Shown: positions 11,964 to 22,802 of the stretch, piece after piece
How positions within the stretch are numbered: position 1 is the stretch's first letter
Layout of the letters: every line of letters starts with the position of its first letter
From: Gloeophyllum trabeum ATCC 11539
Taxonomy: Eukaryota > Basidiomycota > Agaricomycetes > Gloeophyllales > Gloeophyllaceae
Direction of reading: 5' to 3'
NCBI RefSeq assembly: GCF_000344685.1
Contig: NW_006920416.1
Coordinates: 382,734 to 446,733 of the forward strand
DNA: 64,000 nt
Program-made: the position numbers and the translations under genes
Notes under the pieces: generated by a model
Databases searched by the model: none
The model's input: the letters and a program-made list of their open reading frames with translations, nothing else
What the model was told of the DNA's origin: nothing

Positions 11964-12687
11964 ATGAACTGCACCCAGAGGCTGCATACCTATCCCCCGC
12001 GCATTCTATACGCGCTCACCCTTTCGGTTCTCTTGGCTTGCACTCTAGCAAATGTCTTCATAAGCCGGGTCTGGGTTCGAACTACTGAACCTAAGAAAAC
12101 CTACAGTAAGCGTCTGCGATACTCTGAGTTTTGAGTGAAGCCCGAAGCTGACTCCGTTTGTAGCATACTTGCAAGATGACTTCCCGGAGTCCTTCCCTAT
12201 CGGCGCTCTTCCGCAAGCAAGCATCTTCGTAGCAAACACGGTCCACTACCAAATCAACACCACCGACGCTCCCGACGAATGGGCATCGCTCTTCCCCAGA
12301 GGCGGCGGGTACGTCCACCTGGGAGAAGAGCAAAGACCATTCCTGCTCTCGATGTACCACCAATTATACTGCCTGCGACATCTGAAAGATACGATCGCCA
12401 CGCCTTCCGAGCAGAAGACGGGATCCCAGCTAGGTCGGGCTCAGCATTGCTTGAATTATATCAGGCAAGCAATATTGTGCGAGCCCAGCTTGAGGTTGGA
12501 GCCGGAGAGCGAGAGGATTAGGGACGCCGGGTTGCCGGCTGGGATAGACGGACTTGAGTTGGTGCATAGCCAGTGCAGAGATTGGACGGTGGCCTTCAAG
12601 GCGGTAGAGGAAAACCGCGCAAGATCACGGCAGGGAACGAAGAGAGATGTTGTACGAGGTGTTGTAAAAAAAGAACTTTATGAATAG
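11964..12687 (+). CDS. UstYa-like (DUF3328) protein with altered HxxHC motifs
   Basis: Two exons, 11964-12105 and 12164-12687, give 221 aa. The intron is GTAAGC...TAG. The N terminus carries a membrane segment (ILYALTLSVLLACTLANVF). The body aligns by eye with the neighbour: LQDDFPES against the neighbour's DDFPEY, NTVHYQIN against DTVHYGIN, and FPRGGGYVHLG against FPRGEGFIYLG. Both diagnostic motifs have lost one histidine. The first is HQLYC at 113-117 (second His replaced by Tyr) and the second is RAQHC at 139-143 (first His replaced by Arg). If those histidines are catalytic or bind metal, this copy is either inactive alone or works as a partner of the intact protein. The C-terminal 40 residues are basic and extend beyond the neighbour's end. 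Confidence 0.88.
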
Positions 12688-14343
12688 AGAATCAAGAAAC
12701 CGTCCTTGACTGTACATGTTCTAACGCAGACCCGTCAGTCGCTAATGTTAATGGACGTACAGGGAGTTAAATGTGTCACCTAGACCATACAAGCCGTCTT
12801 TGTACTCTTCATAATTCCACAAGACAGCACACCCTTCATATTTGCGAAACTCACTTATCGATGATGCTGGCTACGACCGCCCTCCAGGACGTGCTTGACA
12901 ACAGTTCAGTCTAATCAACGTTACTGAGTATTGCTCAACGTCCATGCGAGCAATGAAGCACGGAAGGTCGAGATTGAGGCTTGTGATGCCCTGATACCTA
13001 TGTAGCCAAACAAAAGTCAATTTAATGTGAGTACTGACAACAGTTGAACGTTGCTAGAAGAGAAACGGCACCTGGATGGGAGCCTCCAACAACAAATAAG
13101 CCACAACACCGGCCTAGGCTTGATACTGCACCTCCTAAATATTGTAAGACTTAGTAGACGAGCAACTGTCTTAAATGGACACCGGCCATGGCAGGCGCCA
13201 CAACTCTTCGGTGTTCTAAGCCTTCTGCACGACCTCCGTCTTCTCCTGCTGAGCCGGCGCAACAATTGGACTTGTCGATCTGGAGGTGGTACTTCAAAGA
13301 TGAGCGCTACCTTGCGGTCGGGAAGTCGTGTTACCCGGCCAGGACAGCATCTACAAGCTGGGTGATTTTCCCCGAATACCTTTACTCCGATCCTTGCCTT
13401 GTACGCGGGATTGCTCTGGGGAATGGAACTGTACCTGTGCGTATAGCGCATATATCGGGGAATATAGCAAGCTCTATCAGTACCATACTTCGTACTTTCT
13501 GGGCGCAATAGAGAAGATGAGCATGGTGCAGGCACCCCCGCTCAAGCATAGTACATGCGCTGCCCTCCCCTCGTAGTTCGTCGCGCGTGATTCTTCCCTT
13601 CAGTTATGAAATGATGCCCACTAACGTCGTCAGTCCAGCATACTGCTCATGCGGTCGTACCTGATCAGACCGTCGTGCTATAGAGTAACGCTTCACGCAA
13701 TGATTCATTTTCGACTTCGCTACCGATCGCTCGTCGTTGGAGGCTCTACGTAGCGCGTGCTTCAGAGCACTTTGATCGTCACATCGTCCGAATACGGGTC
13801 ACTATTCCAGCCTGAATAGATCAGCAGCATACAGTATACTTTTGAGATGGCATCGGCACGTATTTCCAGGCGGCTTAGAGCCCACTGGGCACAAAAAAAG
13901 CTGCGCATTTGGGGGGAAAATGCTGATTAACCTGTACGAGTTTTTTCCGTTGACAATTGCAAGCTGATTTTGAAGAGCACAGACCGCCGCAACGCTTTAC
14001 CCTCCGCAGCCACAAGACAAATACAGCCAAAGTATATGATCCTTCCTAATCCGGCCAACCTTGCCGATGGTTTGACAGCTCCGGCTATTCTGCGGTTCCT
14101 TTCCCCGTGTCGACGCCGCGGGCCGGCGAAGATGAGATCCTCTCGACCAGATTCCAGATTTTCAAGGTATTTTGGCGTTTGAGCTGTCAAGAGGCCTGGA
14201 CCCGCACGCCTCTCAGAAACGCACCCCGCCTCTGAGGTGGAGTTCCCCCTTGGCTCGGCCTACAACATTTTGCGTCACCGCCCTCGAAACTAGAGACGGA
14301 AAGCCACCCTGCAGACCCGGCCCCGGGCAATTAAGCAGCCCCA
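12688..14343. other. Intergenic, 1.7 kb, no supported gene
   Basis: Several short frames between 13017 and 13576 overlap on both strands. A minus-strand frame ending in a stop near 13219 reads like a short polar C terminus, but I could not find upstream exons in phase, so I make no gene call. From about 14336 the sequence is also present, degenerate, at about 21688 and belongs to the duplicated unit described below. Confidence 0.5.
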
Positions 14344-14444
14344 GGAATTTTTGCGACAACGAGCGTATTTTCTCTGCCATGCTCTGGACCGTACCCTGCG
14401 CCATCGCGACGTTTGGGGTGCGCGAGCGGGCGGAGAGCGAGAGG

Positions 14445-14452
14445 TATATAAA
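14445..14452 (+). promoter_or_regulatory. TATA box of the secreted barrel gene
   Basis: TATATAAA lies 148 bp upstream of the ATG at 14600 and is followed by a pyrimidine-rich stretch (about 14504-14590), a usual arrangement for strongly expressed basidiomycete genes. Confidence 0.65.
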
Positions 14453-14599
14453 CCGGGAGGACTTGGGCCAGGAAACGCCGTCGCACTGCTGCAACCCGTA
14501 GTCGCGCCTTCCTCGTCCTCCCCACGACAAGAACCCGGCCTCTCTGCCAGTCCACTTTTACTGTCTTTTCAGTACAGTCAGTCTTTACTGCATCGCAAG

Positions 14600-15175
14600 A
14601 TGATGGCCCGCTTCTCGTCGTACTTCGCCGCCGCTCTGCTGGCGTTCGCCTCGCTGCTCTCGATGGTGGCTGCTGTCCCCGTCGAGGCTGAGCACCTTGA
14701 GGCGCGCAGCAAGACTTACCAGGGCCGGGTGAGTCCCAATGCGTCTTATTGCTTGCGCTGTACTGACCGTGATGACTTGCTGTAGGGAACCTGGTTCAAC
14801 GTCGGCCTCGGTAACTGCGGCAAGGAGAACGTGGACTCCGACTTGATCGTCGCGCTTGACACCGCGACCTACGCCTCGGGCAAGCACTGTGATAAGGTCG
14901 GTTACGGTCTCGTTACTTGTACCTACTTCCACGCTGACAGGAGCCGCTAGTACATCACCATCGTCGACACCAAGAACGGCAAGAAGGCCAAGGCGATGGT
15001 CCGCGACTCGTGCCCTAGCTGCGGGGTCGGGAGCATCGGTAAGTCATATGCGCCGCTCCCCGCCTTCGACCTCACCTAACCTACGCTATCTACCCCAGAC
15101 ATGTCTCCCGCCCTGTTCAAGCACTTCGACTCGCTCGACACCGGTGTCATCTCCGTCAAGTGGTGGTTCAACTGA
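14600..15175 (+). CDS. Small secreted RlpA-like double-psi beta-barrel protein
   Basis: Four exons, 14600-14728, 14786-14896, 14951-15038 and 15099-15175, give 134 aa. All introns are GT-AG and in phase. A signal peptide is clear (FAAALLAFASLLSMVAA), with likely cleavage near residue 25-27. The mature part has the single-domain DPBB layout: TWFNVGLGNCG near the start, then LIVALDT, a CDK segment, YITIVDTKNGKKAKAMV, the conserved cysteine turn DSCPSCGVGSIDMSP, LFKHFDSLDTGVISVKWW and a terminal FN. Such proteins are related to the expansin N-domain, barwin and RlpA. In fungi they are secreted, often abundant, and thought to bind or loosen wall polysaccharide; no catalytic claim is justified. 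A degenerate copy lies about 7.3 kb downstream at 21688. Confidence 0.92.
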
Positions 15176-15893
15176 TCACTGCCCACTACCCTGACTTGAG
15201 AGATCCGGGACCGTCTGGGCTATGCGGGGTCGTAGCCTGCTGGCGCGGTCTCGCTCTCACAACTGTATCGTTATCAAAATGCCTTGCTGCGCCCCTCGAG
15301 GTGGCGCCCACCGCTAGAGGAGGCGTATAGAGCCTACGCGGTGTCGTGTAGCTTAGATAGATGTGTTTTGTATCGCTAGAGGCAGCAACGTTGTAGCAAT
15401 GCGAACTCGTGGTTCCTACTATGAAAGAAGCGTCCGCAGGGCGCATAAGGTCTTGCGACCCCGACTAGCATTCACCCACGTCTCTGTCTGATCACTTGTC
15501 CCTAAGTCTGCAATAAAAGTGTATGCCTCCCTAAATAAATGTCGTGGATGGATTCGTCTACGATACTGCACTTCCGGAATGTGCAGGTGAAGAGTGAGCT
15601 GGAGACGAGGGTCGGGAAAGCCAAAGTCAGACGGTTTACAATCCGTAATTACTCGTGGTTGAATCAATCTGGAGGTCAGCGAACGGAATAAATTTGTTGA
15701 TGTACATATCGTGAACGAACGTGACATGAGACTGAACACAGTACTAGTGTTGCATGCGGCATATGAGCGCGGACAAGAAGCACCGACAATCTGGAGCGAA
15801 ACAACTTCTGAGAGCGATTCATTCAGTACAAACTGGTGAGTGAAGCAAACGAGATACAATTCACATACTGAGCAGACCACTACCACGCATCTA

Positions 15894-18800
15894 CTACTCG
15901 GATTCAGAAGCACCATTATCCTCGACACTCGGGGGGAGGACTTGAACGACCTTTATTAGCTTCGTTCCCCATCTTCCAACTGGAAACTCTTTCATGTCCG
16001 TCCGCCAGGCCTGTCCACCAAGGTCATTGTCCCACCACCTCCGACGAGACAGCCCTCCCATCCAGAATGGAGCCTCCTGTGTGATATACGAAAGGTCCAT
16101 GTACGTTGTGGTCAGAATGAGCTTTATGAAGCCAACATCGTGATCCTGGCCGAAGGGAATGGTGTAGGACCTAGGGGACCCTGTCTCCCCGCCCTGGAGG
16201 CAATTGAGCGACTGACCAGCAAGAAGCGATGGCTGGTCGGAGGTACGAGGCAAATAGTATGGCCCTGGAACAGAGCGTATAACAGCCTGACTTCTCATCC
16301 GAAATATGTCACTTACTAAAGCCCAAGTCACTATCAAACCAAAGTATATAGAGATAGAGATCTAGACCCGACTCGTTGGTAATTGTCATGCCATAGAACC
16401 TCATCGGGTCCCCGAAGTTGCCTCTACCGACGACCTCAACAGTGTCTTGGCAGAGGAGGTTCGTCCTCGAAAGCGAGCGAGGAGCCTCGTCAGAGGTCTT
16501 CCCTTGGTTTTCGTACAACTTGAAGTCGGTATCCCAATCGAAGACTTCAACGAATTTGAGCGTGACTTCGACCTCGTCAGATAAGAGGTTGGAGCGGGGC
16601 TTCTGATCCATGTACCATCGCCAACGAGCCGCAGCCAACAAGGCCAGCGCCAACCCGGAATTTGGAATAGGAGGTAAACGAGAGATTTGATGCTCCTCAT
16701 AATCTGGGTGCAGGTTCTCCAAGAGAAGTGCTTCAGGCAAATACGGATCCGTGGTGATCGAGAAGTGCACCGCTCCTGGTGTACGAGGACCCACCAAGGA
16801 TCTGAACACAACACTCATATGTTTGATCGGTCCAATGCTGGCGTGACCCAGAATGCACATGGCAAGGGTCATGAGAAGGCTGACATCCTCGCCAAGGACG
16901 AGTAATCGGAAGGAGTCCGTTTCTATCAAGTCCTGGTTGGTCGTCGAGTTCAAGATTAACCGGACGAATAGGGGAAACAACTCGTTGTCCTTATTGGGTG
17001 CTTCAAGGAGTTTGCGCCGGTCTTCAGCTAGTGAAACGTCGTCACTACTATGCCATTACCGAAAGTAGATGACATGCTTACCGGATGACAGTACTGACTG
17101 GAGTTTCTGTGGCTCGTTCAGAAGGTCCAGCACGAGATCGTCAAAGTCTTCTTCCAGAGCTAGGTTGTACTTGAGGAGCTCCGATTTAATAGCTTCCGAC
17201 TGTGCCCTCTCTTCCAGGACCGGGCGAAGCCACTTCACCGGCACAAATGGGACCGCAGATAAAGGTAGATGGGCTCGTGACACATAATCCATCGTACACG
17301 TTGTAAACACCGATTTATGGATCATTTGACCATCTACAATTTGGCGGCCATTTCCGTGGTTGGGCCTGTTCCATACCACCGGCATGAGTCACCTCACGAC
17401 TGATGAACGGAGAAATAATACACACCACCATGTCATATCACTAGTGTCCTTGTATGAACGGCGTCTGAGGGGCAAAAATTCTACTATTCTCCAGGCCGCG
17501 GTGAGCGAATCAGGAGTCTTGTAAAGTCCTGTAGTCCACCATTTTTCCAGGAACGGTTTCAACCGGACACCTGCCTGGGTCGCTTCATATGACATCCATC
17601 GAAACGGAGGACCACTATGGTTCAACTTAATATTATTAATGTTACCCCCTCCACTGTAATGGGCAGTGTGAGCTCAGAGAATGCGAAATATCAGGCACCT
17701 CACATATCAGAATGAGTACCGGCAAACCAAACTTCCTTTACACGTGGGACCGGACGCTTACGAGAGCCCGTTTTCGCTGTTATTGGAGAAGGTTCTTTGC
17801 CGGGCCCATAGTGACGTCCGCCGTGGACATACTCAGGTTGGAATTTCACCCGACGTTCATCCAGTGCAAGTGCATGGCGGAAACGACAAACATGATTCAT
17901 CCCGCAGGCAGTGAATGGGGCATCTTTACCCCTGAATAACCCTACAGAAGATACCGTGTCCCTATGCCGTCAATGTGTTCAGAAGGGGTTTTTGCATTCA
18001 TATTGAAGCAAATTATTTACCAGGCACCTATGAAATGTACCTTGACGTTCCGGCTAAAAGTTTCCTTGAAACGTCCTACTGATTCTTCTGCAGTTGGAAG
18101 GGTGGAGGTTGGGTCCTGATCCGTCTTGGTCCTGTCTGTAGGGGCCGACGATGGGCTCGGTCCCATGTTTGATGTGTCCGCAGGGGAACAGGATGGGCCC
18201 TGACCCGTCTCGATTCTATCCCTAGGGACAGAGGACGGACCCTGGTTCGCGCCGAATCTGTGTTTAGGGACAGAGAGTGTGTCCGGGACCGTGCCGGATC
18301 TGACCTTAGGGGCAGAGGATGGATCCGCGGCCATTTTTGATCTGGTCTTAGTCTCCGAGTGTAGTTCTGATTCATCAATACTTATGTAAAGTTCATATGC
18401 ACTGCGATACGATTATCAGGGGAGAGGGTAATTCGAATGGGTGATGCTGAACATACAAGGGAATCTGAGCCTGGTTGCCCTTGTGAATGAGGCCAATCTA
18501 TGCTCAAGTAGTGTGGGCTTAGTAGACTGATGGTACATTGGCATTTGAACCGGACCTTATCTATCATGGCCGACAGGGCGCGCACTTGATAAGCCCCTCG
18601 AGAAAATCCTGTGCGAGAAGCAAAAATAGCACCTGAGAAAGGATGAAGATAGTTGGGCAATACTAACCAAATAGATATATGCGGTCACCCTCTTCATACT
18701 GTTCGGAGAGCCACTGGTAGGCTCCTAAGATAATCTTCTCGAACCTCCTGCCAATACAATTAACACATGGGTTAAATGCTGCAATAACTGTGAAACATCA

Positions 18801-19208
18801 AGTCGATGTGAGCACCTACCAAGCAATAGCAAGGTCAATCTTGTGACCAATGACTTGCTTCCACCAAGACCACGACTTGAACGAGGGCCTGGCATATGTC
18901 CCAATTCCACTGTTATAGTAAGTGAGCTGATTCTTATCTTTGACTAGGAAGCTATATAGCTGAACGACATTTGTATTCTTCCCCATATTTCAGATTGGGG
19001 AATGGTTGCCTGCACTCAATGTACTCGCCTTATCATTGTATTTATTTGCTGTACCGTCGATGCAGACCACTAAATTTCGGCCATTTTTCAGACATCCGCA
19101 TTCCATCTCATCCTGTGATCTCGGATCCTGTGATTTCGAACCTAGGGATTTCTGACCCAACGGCTTCTCACTGTAGTCATCTACACGGAGTCCAGCGGGA
19201 CCTGTCAT
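15894..19208 (-). CDS. DUF2235 (T6SS phospholipase Tle1-like) hydrolase with a C-terminal beta-rich domain, copy 1
   Basis: Eleven minus-strand exons, all in phase, give 914 aa: 19208-19029, 18977-18820, 18747-18668, 18608-18556, 18497-18457, 18401-18021, 17961-17704, 17653-17426, 17365-17082, 17027-16317 and 16264-15894. The domain opens with NLVVCIDGTANKYNDK (45-60). The nucleophile elbow GFSRG (140-144, Ser142) spans an intron. Further family blocks are VHFIGAWDTVSSVG, FQPEYVHGG, VWFAGTHSDIGGGN and GPPFRWMSYEA. DUF2235 is an alpha/beta-hydrolase family that includes bacterial Tle1 lipases; fungal members are uncharacterised. Residues of about 600-914 form a second region (FYGMTITNESGLDLY, DLSYITQEAPF, RWGTKLIKVVQ) that I also associate, from memory, with Agaricomycete caspase-like proteins. 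Odd points are the six-unit repeat at residues of about 189-272 and a GC donor at the first intron where the paralog has GT. Confidence 0.88.
18100..18350 (-). repeat. In-frame 42-bp minisatellite, six units, inside the DUF2235 gene
   Basis: Units on the plus strand are 18100-18140 (41 bp), 18141-18182, 18183-18224, 18225-18266, 18267-18308 and 18309-18350. Each starts GGGRCAGAGG-like and ends near TTA or TGTA. The encoded 14-residue repeat reads roughly PSSAPxDRxxTxxG (PSSAPKVRSG, PSSVPRDRIE, PSSAPTDRTK). The paralog at 24920-25045 has a single corresponding unit (DPDPSSVPMDRH), so the array expanded after the duplication, or contracted in the paralog. It lies between the nucleophile exon and the VHFIGAW block and probably encodes a flexible linker. 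Confidence 0.9.
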
Positions 19209-21295
19209 GAGTAGCGCAGTTTACAGGAAAGATGGGGATCGGAGGAGGGGATAATGAGAGATCAGCAGGCTAACGATCGCCAGGGATAGGTGAGAAAGGA
19301 GGTCTTTATATGCTAGGCCGGTAGTTAAACTTGATATGGACTTACAAAGTCATGCAAATACCAGCAGACAGCTGACAGCTGTATTTCAATTGATGCGCGT
19401 CTAGTGAACGCCTGAACATCGAGAACGATTCCTGGCAAGGAAGAGAACCCCATGAGCCATACAACAAGTGACAGCAAGTCAAGCTAGTTCCGGTGGGCGT
19501 AGACTCGGAGTCAGGGGTACCTCCCATGAGGACACAATAACGAAGCTGACCTCTGACGACTGAGGCACATGTACAGACGATGACTCTTCTTAGCTCGTCC
19601 GGTAGAGTCAGCCTCGAGGCTGCCCTGTTACTTTACAAGGCGATATGATCTTGGTAAGCCAGCCTCCCTCTATTCGGAGATGAAGGGAGCACGACTCGAG
19701 ATGATGCGTCCCCCCTTAACCCATACTTATCGTAGCCCATAACTCCTTATAACCCATAGCATACCCTCCAAGAGGGTCCATAACCCATAATATGAGCTTT
19801 TTTAGCCCGATTAGGCAATTATAAGAGTACATTTACAATAAGTGATTTGATTTTGTCGAGAAACTCAGTCAATCCGACAGAAAACGGTGCCCATATGGCG
19901 ATATGTACCCATTTGCAGTGCGATGGATGGTACGGAACATGCCGGGATGACCATCCGCAGGCTCCCCGTCTCACGCTCCCAGCCATTGTCACAGTATGTC
20001 ACACTGGCATCCACCAATTGACATAACAAGAGTTATACATATTACTTGGCGTGTTCATATCGGCCTCATACCAGAGGAAAGAAAACCCCAGAAGGACCCG
20101 AGCATCTACTATGTTCCTGAGTTGCCTTAAGTCGACCATGCCATGCACGGGAGACAGTACGAGAATATACCTTGCATGGGAAGATAGCAAGCGTCGAAGG
20201 TGATAAATTGGTAGGGAACCCCCAGCACCAGCGCTTACGTCGGTAGCTTGGAGAAACTAGTGTCAGCTTACTGCAGCGCCTTTACAGGAAATGGGCAGAC
20301 TCATGACTTGCAGGACCATCGGTGAGTGTCTCGCTAAGAGTCCCCGGTCTCCTCCTTCCACATTGTCCGAGAGAACGACAAGATGAAGAAATTCAATAAA
20401 AACAGTACCATCAGGAGTAATTCAGGTATGCCCTCGGCGAATGCCTCCTTTACCTCTGTTATAGACGTCGCAACGGTATAGACGCAATCCCGGCTGCTAT
20501 TCATGAAACTGTCCGGCCGACGTACTTCCTGTGCCTCAGACCTTGTTCCAATGTTATACAAGTTACAGAAGGAGTGGCAAGACAACATCTGTCTGGAGTC
20601 AAAGGCACGCACCGGTTGGCAGATCGAGTGTTGCTACGCGCTCTTAACTACGGTTGCATTTGGCTCAGGATATGCTTACATCGCGAACAGCCCATCGCCA
20701 CTCCACGATGTCAAGACTTGACATCGTCGCGATGCACGCCCTCGTGCAGCACAAAGGATCCCAGAAAATCAGCAGGTGTGTTCGAGCGGTGGCACCTTCT
20801 CCCCTTTTGCGCGCTGAAGTTCTAATGAGTAAATTGCAAGAGCTGCCGTCGACTGGCTATTACCTGTAAGGACTTTGGTTGTCTTACGGCCGCAGATTAG
20901 GCAAACAGGCATCTGATGCTCGGGGAGTCTCTGCCACGGTTTGCTTGGCGGAATTCGAGCCCTTGGCCCGAGGAATGCAGTGGCCTCATCACCCATGAAG
21001 AAGCTTTACTGCGTAATGGACGCTCGGCTTGGTCGGAATCCGACCCGCATGTATAGTTTTGATGGTGAACCAGGCAGCCGAACCAGTAAGATAGGGATCA
21101 ACATACTGGAGAGCAAAGCAGGAGACAATTGCGTTATTAGATCAAGCAGGAGATAGAAATGCGGGCAGCACGGTAGAGCCGTGACCGGGGCGCCTGGCCC
21201 CTCCGTCCCGGATATTCACCTTCGAGTCACGCCGAGATTCAAAGCGGAGTCGAACTCCGCCCAAATTTTTGCTCCGGTCGTAGGTTCATCGCGAA
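19209..21295. other. Non-coding part of duplicated unit 1
   Basis: I see no supported gene. Parts of it have degenerate counterparts in unit 2: GGGGATAATGAGA at about 19238 and 25839, the CCAGAAAATCAGCAGG region at about 20760 and 27490, and AAGCTTTACTGCGTAA with CGCTCGGCTTGGTCGGAATCCGACC at about 21000 and 27745. Four copies of a TAACCCATA or TAGCCCATA motif cluster at 19717-19789. A minus-strand frame at 20334-20612 contains a hydrophobic stretch (LLLMVLFLLNFFIL) but no family resemblance. Confidence 0.55.
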
Positions 21296-21620
21296 TGGCG
21301 TCAAGTCATTTACTCGCTCTGTGACATGCCATGATGAGAACGACGATCCTCCTGGCCTACAGACAAGACAGGTGAGTGAGAACGCCACGATACACGTATG
21401 GATGGTGCGTACTGGTATCAGTAGTAGAAGGACGAGAACAGGGAGAACCTGAGCTCGGGGAAGCCCTCTCTTTGTCCCCGATAGCGCCCTGAGGATTTTT
21501 GTCGCGACGTACACGCGGCCTTTGTACTAGCAGGGTCGTGTTGAAACGGAATACGGTCCATTGGACACAGAAGAGGATTGTAAGGCATGCGCGATGTTCT
21601 CGGGCAGACCGAACTCCCAC
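21296..21620 (-). pseudogene. Decayed cornichon/ERV14 copy (unit 1)
   Basis: This aligns by eye with the 3' three fifths of the intact ERV14 gene at 28061-28455. The stretch for [12 protein letters not shown] is recognisable but mutated (SGTKRGLPRAQVLP), as are the segments for [10 protein letters not shown] and LSFFYYLYR. The intron between the third and fourth exons is lost, reading frames are broken, and the two 5' exons are absent because the copy stops at the unit junction near 21620. Homology resumes in a different gene, the barrel pseudogene, at about 21688, which marks the duplication breakpoint. Confidence 0.8.
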
Positions 21621-21687
21621 CACGAGCGTGACCGTAAGCTATAAAGCCGGCTTTTCGAGCACGATCAGATAATCGGAGCACAAGAAA

Positions 21688-22390
21688 GTAGCCCGAGGAA
21701 TAGTTGCGATGACGAGCGGACTTTTTTTAGCATGCTCCTGACCACACCCTTTCCCAACGCGCAGTTTCGCGGAAGCGCTGAGCACCATGAGGAGCACAAC
21801 CAGACTTGCCAGGCCCGGTGAGTTCGAGTCAACGCGTCGCCCTTCGTGCAGTGGGCTGAGGGCACTGGTACCTAGTTCAATGTCGGCAATGAGAAGGCAA
21901 GAGTAACGGGGACATAACGTGACGCCTCCAGCACGCACTGCGAAAAGGTCAGTATTTGCTCACCACCCGTACACCTTACTCGGTTGACATCGAACCGTCA
22001 GTACATCCTCATCGTCGACACCAAGAACGGCAAACAAGCCAAGGCAATGATCCACCGCTCCTCGCTGTGGGGGGAGACATCGCTAAGTCGTCCGACCTTC
22101 GACCTCCACGCCAGACACGTCCCCTGCCCTGTTCAAGCACTTCGACTCGATTGACAGCGCTTCTATACCACCACGTTGAGTTGAGACTCCGGGACCGTCT
22201 GGGCTATGCGGGGTCGTCGCCTGCCGGCGCGGTCCCACAACTGTATCGTTGTTAAAATGCTCACTGTGCCCCTGGAGATGGCACCCATCACTACAGGAGG
22301 CGTATAGAGCCTTCGAGGTGCCGTGGAGCTTCGATAGACGCTGTATTTTGTATCGCTAGAGGCACCAGCGTCGTAGCAATGCGAACTTCA
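21688..22390 (+). pseudogene. Decayed secreted double-psi beta-barrel gene copy (unit 2)
   Basis: Homologous to 14336-15406, including the upstream region (GAGGAATAGTTGCGATGACGA against GAGGAATTTTTGCGACAACGA in register), coding parts and 3' flank. The best-preserved block is at 22011-22052 (ATCGTCGACACCAAGAACGG), identical over 20 bp to exon 3 of the intact gene. CCTGTTCAAGCACTTCGACTCG at about 22128 and the 3' flank GGGACCGTCTGGGCTATGCGGGGTCG at about 22190 also match. The signal-peptide exon is essentially deleted, frames are broken by indels and stops, and the conserved cysteine turn is disrupted. No protein can be made. Confidence 0.88.
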
Positions 22391-22802
22391 AGTTGTGAAT
22401 CTCGTGCAGATCACCTGCGGGAGCTGGAGCATGAGGGTCTTCAAGCAACGACTGTCAGTCCTGTTCAGCCTCGTTCGGCTCGCTTACTTAGCGTTTCCGA
22501 GGTAAGTAGTCGGCACTGCCGTACTGCAATGCAGAAAACCTTCTCTTTTCCTGATCGTGCAGATACCACTGACGACGATGAGTTGAGGAAGTTGATGGAA
22601 AGCGATATACCCGGATACAGTACGGATTTGAGGTAGTGGCTGAACTTGAAGCTAGAGCCTATGTAGCTGAGGCTAGAATACGCGATACCAATAGTCATAA
22701 GTCTGGCTCCACATGCATTTCAACTCGATACCGTCCTACTAGCAGGAGTCCTAGCGATACTACAACTTTGTTGCTACCCCTTGGCACCGTCATCAGCGTA
22801 TG

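Noticed and set aside
13017..13576. Cluster of overlapping frames of 60-170 codons
   Set aside because: Frames on both strands have similar length and none shows domains, a signal peptide or compatible splice sites.
21000..21070. tRNA-like stretch CGCTCGGCTTGGTCGGAATCCGACC, also near 27770
   Set aside because: It is shared by both duplicated units, but I could not fold a cloverleaf with anticodon loop and T-arm around it.
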